From a virus, in IMG/VR virus record IMGVR_UViG_3300033153_012504, positions 1-34,684 of that record: a stretch of DNA of 34,684 nucleotides; one strand, written 5' to 3'. The notes under the pieces are model-generated. The model was not told where the DNA came from and searched no databases. It saw only the letters and a program-made list of their open reading frames with translations. Both the position numbers and the translations under genes were made by a program. Every line of letters begins with the position of its first letter. The first letter of the stretch is position 1. Shown here one piece after another: positions 30,783 through 34,684 of the stretch.

Positions 30783-30849
30783 TTTTATATAAAAGTAGTT
30801 TATATAAAAAAATAATAATTAATAAAAAAGCATTTTCCTTAAAAAAAAG
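30783..30849 (+). promoter_or_regulatory. Late promoter/leader upstream of fibre genes
   Basis: Two TATA-like elements, TTTTATATAAAA (30783-30794) and TTTATATAAAAAAA (30799-30812), follow the previous stop. The first 15 bp, with that stop, match 21723-21737 exactly. The second element predicts a start near 30831 and a leader of about 19 nt before the ATG at 30850. This would make the fibre genes a separate transcription unit. Confidence 0.5.
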
Positions 30850-31206
30850 ATGGTGTTTACTAAAGCTGGAAGAAATGTAGTGAGAGATTGGTTAGCAGGA
30901 GATAGTGCTACTGCACCAAATGCCATTGCTGTAGGAACTGGAAGCACTGCAGCAACAAATGATGATACTGCTTTGATTGCAGAAGTTTTTAAAGAAACAG
31001 CAAGCGCGTCTAAATCTCCTTTTTTAATTCAATATGAAATGATAATGGATACTCTCGATGCAACAGGCAATACTCTTGCTGAATATGGATTATTTAATAA
31101 TACTGCAACTACAACAGGCACAATGTTTACAAGAAATACTTTTGCTCCAATATCTAAAACAAGTTCGATTGAAATTCAATTCGAACAAAGAGTGGAAATA
31201 GAATGA
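30850..31206 (+). CDS. Virion structural protein of tail/fibre region
   Basis: A 118-residue protein. NAIAVGTGSTAATNDDTALI is a widespread phage tail-tip motif ('A-GTGst--t--Dt-L--E'), followed by strands LIQYEMIMDTLDA and a repeating Thr/Ala segment. Small proteins with this motif are found beside fibres and baseplates in many tailed viruses; the exact role is not known to me. Overlaps the fibre gene by 4 nt. Confidence 0.6.
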   Translation: MVFTKAGRNVVRDWLAGDSATAPNAIAVGTGSTAATNDDTALIAEVFKETASASKSPFLIQYEMIMDTLDATGNTLAEYGLFNNTATTTGTMFTRNTFAPISKTSSIEIQFEQRVEIE

Positions 31207-32225
31207 CATTTCCAAACACATTTATAAACGGAACACCAGCAGATGCTGATGAGGTTAATGCTAATTTTAACTCAGTTTTACCTTGGATGAAAATTGTTGG
31301 TAATCAAGATTCTTCTATTGCATCATATCTTATTAAATTTAGTTCTACTACATGGTCTACTGAAAGTAGAAGGACTACAGATTCTGGAGCAACATGGGCA
31401 ACGCCAGGTTTTGGTGGTGGTTATTTGGCTGCAGCAGACGGAACAAAAGGAGTAGCAATAGACCAAGATAATTCTGCTAATTCAGTATATACTACAGATT
31501 CTGGAGCAACATGGAATGCAAGTTCAACAGACCCTGATTTGGATACTTCTGTGGATTGTATTTCTATTTATGGAAGTGTGGCTGTTTGTGGAGGAAGAGA
31601 TGCTGGAGGAAATAAACAGATATTTTATAGTTCAGATGGAGGAAATAATTGGAGCCAAGCAACAACAGGTCCAACAGGAGCAGGAGGGCAAGTCTGGGCA
31701 ATTTCAATGGCAAGTGCAACTGTTGGATATGCTGTAGATAATTCTGCGAATATTTGGAAAACAACTGATGGTGGTGATAATTGGACAGATACAACAGATG
31801 ATATGGGGTTATCAAGAGGAACGATGATTGCTACTGATACAGATACAGTTTATATGGTAGATTATGATAACATAAGACTGACAAAGTATGTTAATTCAAC
31901 TAATACTGTTACATCTATTTTTCAACTTACTAATGTTAATGGGAGGGTTTCAAATTTAGTAAAAACAACAAATGGAGATATTTGTTTTGCTTTTTGGCCA
32001 TCAAATGGAACAACTGCAAATGTGCAACAAACAATTCTTTTATATAAATATGATGGGACTAATGTTTATGAAAGAGAACTAACTCAACCAAATAAAAATG
32101 CAAATAATAATCCACAAGGAACATTTACTGCTGGAACTGATAGTATTGCTCCTTCTTTAATAGAAGTAAATAATGTTTTATATCTTAATATTGAAAATAA
32201 AATTATTGAAATAAAATTAGAATAA
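31203..32225 (+). CDS. Tail fibre with Asp-box beta-propeller
   Basis: A 340-residue protein. The start FPNTFINGTPADADEVNANF is a common attachment motif at the N-terminus of tail fibres. The body has at least four Asp-box (BNR) motifs: TTDSGATW twice (near residues 59-66 and 98-105), SSDGGNNW and TTDGGDNW. They are spaced about 35-50 residues apart, as blades of a sialidase/VPS10-like beta-propeller. Such a propeller probably binds or trims cell-surface glycans. Catalytic residues of sialidases (Arg triad, Tyr) are not evident, so binding is more likely. Receptor recognition is inferred from position. Confidence 0.78.
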   Translation: MTFPNTFINGTPADADEVNANFNSVLPWMKIVGNQDSSIASYLIKFSSTTWSTESRRTTDSGATWATPGFGGGYLAAADGTKGVAIDQDNSANSVYTTDSGATWNASSTDPDLDTSVDCISIYGSVAVCGGRDAGGNKQIFYSSDGGNNWSQATTGPTGAGGQVWAISMASATVGYAVDNSANIWKTTDGGDNWTDTTDDMGLSRGTMIATDTDTVYMVDYDNIRLTKYVNSTNTVTSIFQLTNVNGRVSNLVKTTNGDICFAFWPSNGTTANVQQTILLYKYDGTNVYERELTQPNKNANNNPQGTFTAGTDSIAPSLIEVNNVLYLNIENKIIEIKLE

Positions 32226-32226
32226 A

Positions 32227-32406
32227 ATGGAAAGAAAAACATTCATTAAAATAACAAATCAAGATATTTATAAAAAATTATGTGAAATAGAAAGACACAT
32301 TATTATCACGAACGGAAAAGTTAAACTAAATAGATGGATTGCTACTACTGCTATTGCGTTATTTTTTGCACTTGGTGGAATAGTAGTTTCTTATCTGCTT
32401 TCATAA
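32227..32406 (+). CDS. Small membrane protein, holin-like (59 aa)
   Basis: A 59-codon frame from ATG 32227, 1 nt after the fibre stop. A polar, charged N-terminal helix (IYKKLCEIERHIIITNGKVK) leads to one membrane segment near residues 38-58 (IATTAIALFFALGGIVVSYL) with a two-residue tail. This resembles XhlA-type phage membrane proteins, which cooperate with holins. Its stop overlaps the start of a second membrane protein (TAATG). A role in lysis or release is a guess based on type and position. Confidence 0.6.
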   Translation: MERKTFIKITNQDIYKKLCEIERHIIITNGKVKLNRWIATTAIALFFALGGIVVSYLLS

Positions 32407-32579
32407 TGGCATCTAAAACAAAAGCTGGAGCAGTAACAGTTGGAGCAGGAGCTCTAATTGAAATAGTTCCAATTCTCAAAGAGTTGCCAGGAATATCCAC
32501 TTTGTCGCAGATTGCGATTATAATTGGACTTGTCCTCATAACTCTTGGTGTAAGAGATTGGCCAATAATTAACCAATAA
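32406..32579 (+). CDS. Small membrane protein, possible holin partner (57 aa)
   Basis: 57 residues from ATG 32406, overlapping the preceding stop by one base. A basic start (MASKTKAG) is followed by a moderately hydrophobic helix (AVTVGAGALIEIVPILKELP), a short polar turn and a strong membrane segment (IAIIIGLVLITLGV), then a short tail with Arg and Asp. One or two membrane passes fit small holins. Linked to the upstream membrane protein in a pair. Confidence 0.6.
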   Translation: MASKTKAGAVTVGAGALIEIVPILKELPGISTLSQIAIIIGLVLITLGVRDWPIINQ

Positions 32580-32588
32580 ATAAAAAAA

Positions 32589-32738
32589 ATGAGCCTTGAA
32601 AATAAAAATCCAGTCGCAGACATAGAAAATATAGAACACGACGATAGTTCTGACTTCAAAAAAGGAGTTTTATATGGCAAAACAACTTCTGGAACTTATG
32701 TTCCTGTTAAATTAAATGATAATGGAAGTTTCAAATGA
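32589..32738 (+). CDS. Stand-alone copy of fibre N-terminal domain (49 aa)
   Basis: A 49-codon frame from ATG 32589 to TGA 32738, overlapping the big fibre start by 4 nt. It is a paralogue of residues 1-50 of that fibre: both begin MSLENK, then NIEH, then YGKTTS-TY-P and LND-GS at matching spacing. It is either an independent small structural protein, the remnant of an earlier fibre whose body was replaced, or a spare attachment domain. Confidence 0.7.
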   Translation: MSLENKNPVADIENIEHDDSSDFKKGVLYGKTTSGTYVPVKLNDNGSFK

Positions 32739-34663
32739 GCTTAGAAAATAAAAAACCAATTCCAGATTTAATTAATATTGAACATAATGATAATGCTAAT
32801 GCAAAGAATATTTTGGCATATGGCAAAACAACAAGCTCTACATATATCCCTTTACTTCTAAATGATGATGGTTCAATTAAGATTGAAGAAGTTATTAATC
32901 ACTCAGATTTATCTGATATGCCAGACATAAGCGGAACTAACACAGACCATGACAATAGATACCTTGTTCTTGATGGTAGTAATGCAAACACAGATATAAA
33001 CATAGGAGGTTATAGTTTTACAACTACAGGCACAGGAGATTTTGGAGGAGACCACCTTAGATATAATACAGATGGTTCGCATTGGATACAGTTTACACAA
33101 ACAACTGGTAATGACCTTGGCGCTATTGAAGCAGACACTTATTTCTATATTAAAATTGATGGGGGCTATGTTGGTTGGTTTGACAGCAGTGTAGGTTTTA
33201 ATATGTATGAAAATAAGGGTTTTAGATTTGGTGCTTCAGGGACATATCATTCACAATTAAAATCAACTTATACCCAAGGACAAGGAACAGGCACAGACGG
33301 CCATAATCTATATTCTATGTATTGGGGTCTGCCAGACCAAGGCGACACTGGCAGTTATACTATGGCAAATTATTTAATTCTTGCAGGAGATAGTAATGTT
33401 AATTATGACTTTGGACACGCTCCTCAGACAAACCCCACTCTTTTTATTCACTCTGCTAATCAAAATCAAACACAATGGTTAGGTCTTACCCATAACGGAA
33501 CAAATGGTCTGATTACTTCTGGAACTGGAGAGATTAGTTTTAATGACGGAAATCTCACTACTACTGGCAATATAACAGGAAACAATTTTTATTCTGGAAA
33601 TGATAGTGGAGATGGATATTATCTTGATTTTGGAAGCTTAAAAAATGTTGATACAAAAATTTCGTTAATTACAGACGATAGAACAACAATAGGAGCTGAT
33701 GGATATAGTATAGAGATACGTGCAGGAGATGGCGGTCCTGACGATGTAACATCTTATAATGGAAAGGGTGGAGATATAGAGATACGTGCAGGAGATGCTG
33801 GTAATAGTCCAAATAATCCAAATAGTGATGGCGGTGCTATCAAAATAACATCAGGAGATGGAGATTCTTCTAATAAGGGTGGAAATATAGAATTAACAGC
33901 AGGAACAGGAGGAGATGGGGAGGGACTAATACTACTTAAAACTGAAACATTTTTTGAAGATAATGCCCATATCCCATATGATAATGTGAAGATGTATTTT
34001 GGAGCAGGTGATGATGCATTTATCTATTATGACGGGACGGATTTAAATATAAATCCTGCAGAAGTGGGAACAGGAAGCTTAACAATAGGAGACGGCGGAA
34101 TTACTAATTATTTGGAAATAAAATCAGACGGAGAATTAAACCTGCACGGAACAGCAAGGGTTTTAAGGGACTTATGGATTGATGCTTCAGGGATTAAAGC
34201 ACCAGGTGCTAAACCAGCAACAGAAGTTTCTCACGGAGATTTAGAAACATCTGCTTGGAGCTTTTCAGATGAAGGAGTTGAGGCAAATCAACAGAAAGTA
34301 AGTTGGAGAACTGCCCCGCCTTATGATATGGACAGAAGCGAAGGAGTTAAAATAAGGCTTGGATGGAGTTCTGCTTCAACTGGAAATGTAAAATGGCAGT
34401 TGGAATACAGGTGGCTGTCAGAAGATGAAGACACAACTCAAGGAGCAGAAGAAACTTTAACTGTGGTGGATGCTGCCTCAACAACAGCGAATGGATTGGT
34501 TGTAACAGACATAACAGGAATAAACGCCCCAAGTTCTACAGATGCAAGCATTATTTTTAGATTAACAAGATTATCAGCTGACGGACAAGATACAATATCA
34601 GATAGTGTAGAACTGCACGGTGTATGTTTTAATTATGTTTCAGATAAATTAGGGGAGGCATAA
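32735..34663 (+). CDS. Tail fibre, beta-helical, receptor-binding
   Basis: A 642-residue protein. Residues 1-50 are an attachment domain duplicated in the preceding ORF. HSDLSDMPDISGTNTDHDNR (from residue 55) is a typical fibre repeat motif. Residues 75-310 are Gly/Thr/Asn-rich beta. Residues 310-400 contain repeating coils, IEIRAGD then IEIRAGDAG, IKITSGDG and IELTAGTGG, of a beta-helix. The C-terminal 150 residues (from about 490, SHGDLETSAWSFSDEGVEAN onward) form a separate sandwich domain. It most likely contacts the host receptor. Repeats in the DNA (33709-33731 and 33775-33797) lie in the helix part. Confidence 0.8.
   Translation: MSLENKKPIPDLINIEHNDNANAKNILAYGKTTSSTYIPLLLNDDGSIKIEEVINHSDLSDMPDISGTNTDHDNRYLVLDGSNANTDINIGGYSFTTTGTGDFGGDHLRYNTDGSHWIQFTQTTGNDLGAIEADTYFYIKIDGGYVGWFDSSVGFNMYENKGFRFGASGTYHSQLKSTYTQGQGTGTDGHNLYSMYWGLPDQGDTGSYTMANYLILAGDSNVNYDFGHAPQTNPTLFIHSANQNQTQWLGLTHNGTNGLITSGTGEISFNDGNLTTTGNITGNNFYSGNDSGDGYYLDFGSLKNVDTKISLITDDRTTIGADGYSIEIRAGDGGPDDVTSYNGKGGDIEIRAGDAGNSPNNPNSDGGAIKITSGDGDSSNKGGNIELTAGTGGDGEGLILLKTETFFEDNAHIPYDNVKMYFGAGDDAFIYYDGTDLNINPAEVGTGSLTIGDGGITNYLEIKSDGELNLHGTARVLRDLWIDASGIKAPGAKPATEVSHGDLETSAWSFSDEGVEANQQKVSWRTAPPYDMDRSEGVKIRLGWSSASTGNVKWQLEYRWLSEDEDTTQGAEETLTVVDAASTTANGLVVTDITGINAPSSTDASIIFRLTRLSADGQDTISDSVELHGVCFNYVSDKLGEA
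33709..33797 (+). repeat. 23-bp direct repeat in fibre gene
   Basis: TATAGAGATACGTGCAGGAGATG is split here as TATAGAGATACGTGCAG plus GAGATG; identical copies lie at 33709-33731 and 33775-33797, 66 bp apart (22 codons), and encode two IEIRAGD coils. Identity at the nucleotide level, including silent positions, points to recent duplication or conversion and would allow in-frame expansion or loss of coils. Confidence 0.8.
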
Positions 34664-34684
34664 TGGATATAACAATAAAAGACA
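34663..34684 (+). CDS. Start of a further gene, cut by window edge
   Basis: ATG at 34663 overlaps the fibre stop (TAATG) and is preceded by GGGGAGG. Only seven codons (MDITIKD) are present before the window ends, so nothing can be said about function. The signals match those of other late genes, so the tail operon continues. Confidence 0.5.

Noticed and set aside
32334-32405. Upstream extension of the second small membrane protein (MDCYYCYCVIF...)
   Set aside because: This stretch is the other-frame reading of the first membrane protein; ATG at 32406 overlapping the previous stop is the better start.

Overview
This window looks like about 35 kb of the genome of a tailed, head-and-tail (Caudoviricetes-type) virus or provirus of an archaeon. 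The DNA is very AT-rich. Archaeal signs are a group II chaperonin (thermosome) gene, TATA boxes about 26 nt upstream of start codons that would give leaderless transcripts, SpoVT/AbrB-like and ribbon-helix-helix regulators, and many starts of the form AAA-ATG mixed with occasional strong Shine-Dalgarno sites. TAA, TGA and TAG all serve as stops, so the code looks standard. I cannot name the host; an AT-rich methanogen or a DPANN archaeon would both fit. No DNA polymerase, integrase, tRNA or CRISPR array was seen, so the window is probably part of a larger genome.

Layout. (1) 1-410: nested perfect hairpins and an interrupted inverted repeat enclosing a 70-codon gene. (2) 463-3842: a rightward run of small overlapping early-type genes, many with paired Cys/His zinc motifs (zinc ribbons, two SWIM fingers, one HNH), ending in a helix-turn-helix protein. 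(3) 3843-4141: T-tract repeats between convergent units. (4) 5162-4142, leftward: a tiny membrane protein, an HNH protein and a P-loop ATPase. (5) 5163-5730: a repeat-rich divergent intergenic region, a candidate control region or origin. (6) 5731-18432, rightward: two small regulators, a thermosome subunit, then a roughly 11-kb sugar island: GDP-mannose 4,6-dehydratase, four glycosyltransferases, a ThDP enzyme, a PLP aminotransferase, two radical SAM proteins, a methyltransferase, a PD-(D/E)XK nuclease and a beta-rich protein. (7) 18429-34663: terminase large subunit, portal, prohead protease, scaffold-like acidic protein, HK97-fold major capsid protein, connector and neck proteins, tail tube, tail chaperones, tape measure, distal tail and hub, then fibres with a beta-propeller and a beta-helix, plus two small membrane proteins.

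How it fits together. Packaging, head and tail genes follow the usual order of a non-contractile siphovirus; no sheath gene is seen. The sugar island is joined by start/stop overlaps to the thermosome upstream and to terL downstream, so it is probably transcribed with them. It most likely makes and attaches an unusual deoxysugar glycan on virions or on the host surface. The thermosome may fold virion proteins or those enzymes. A leftward RHH gene separates terL from portal and shares one TATA element with the portal promoter, which makes it a candidate switch for late genes.

Most notable points: the viral thermosome plus glycan island; +1-phased gene junctions at A-runs (protease/scaffold, tail chaperones), with a protease-like C-terminal motif displaced into the scaffold frame; the single TATA box that can serve two divergent leaderless genes; an inverted repeat covering the first start codon of the thermosome operon; a free-standing duplicate of the fibre N-terminal domain; and the hairpin-bounded cassette at the left edge.
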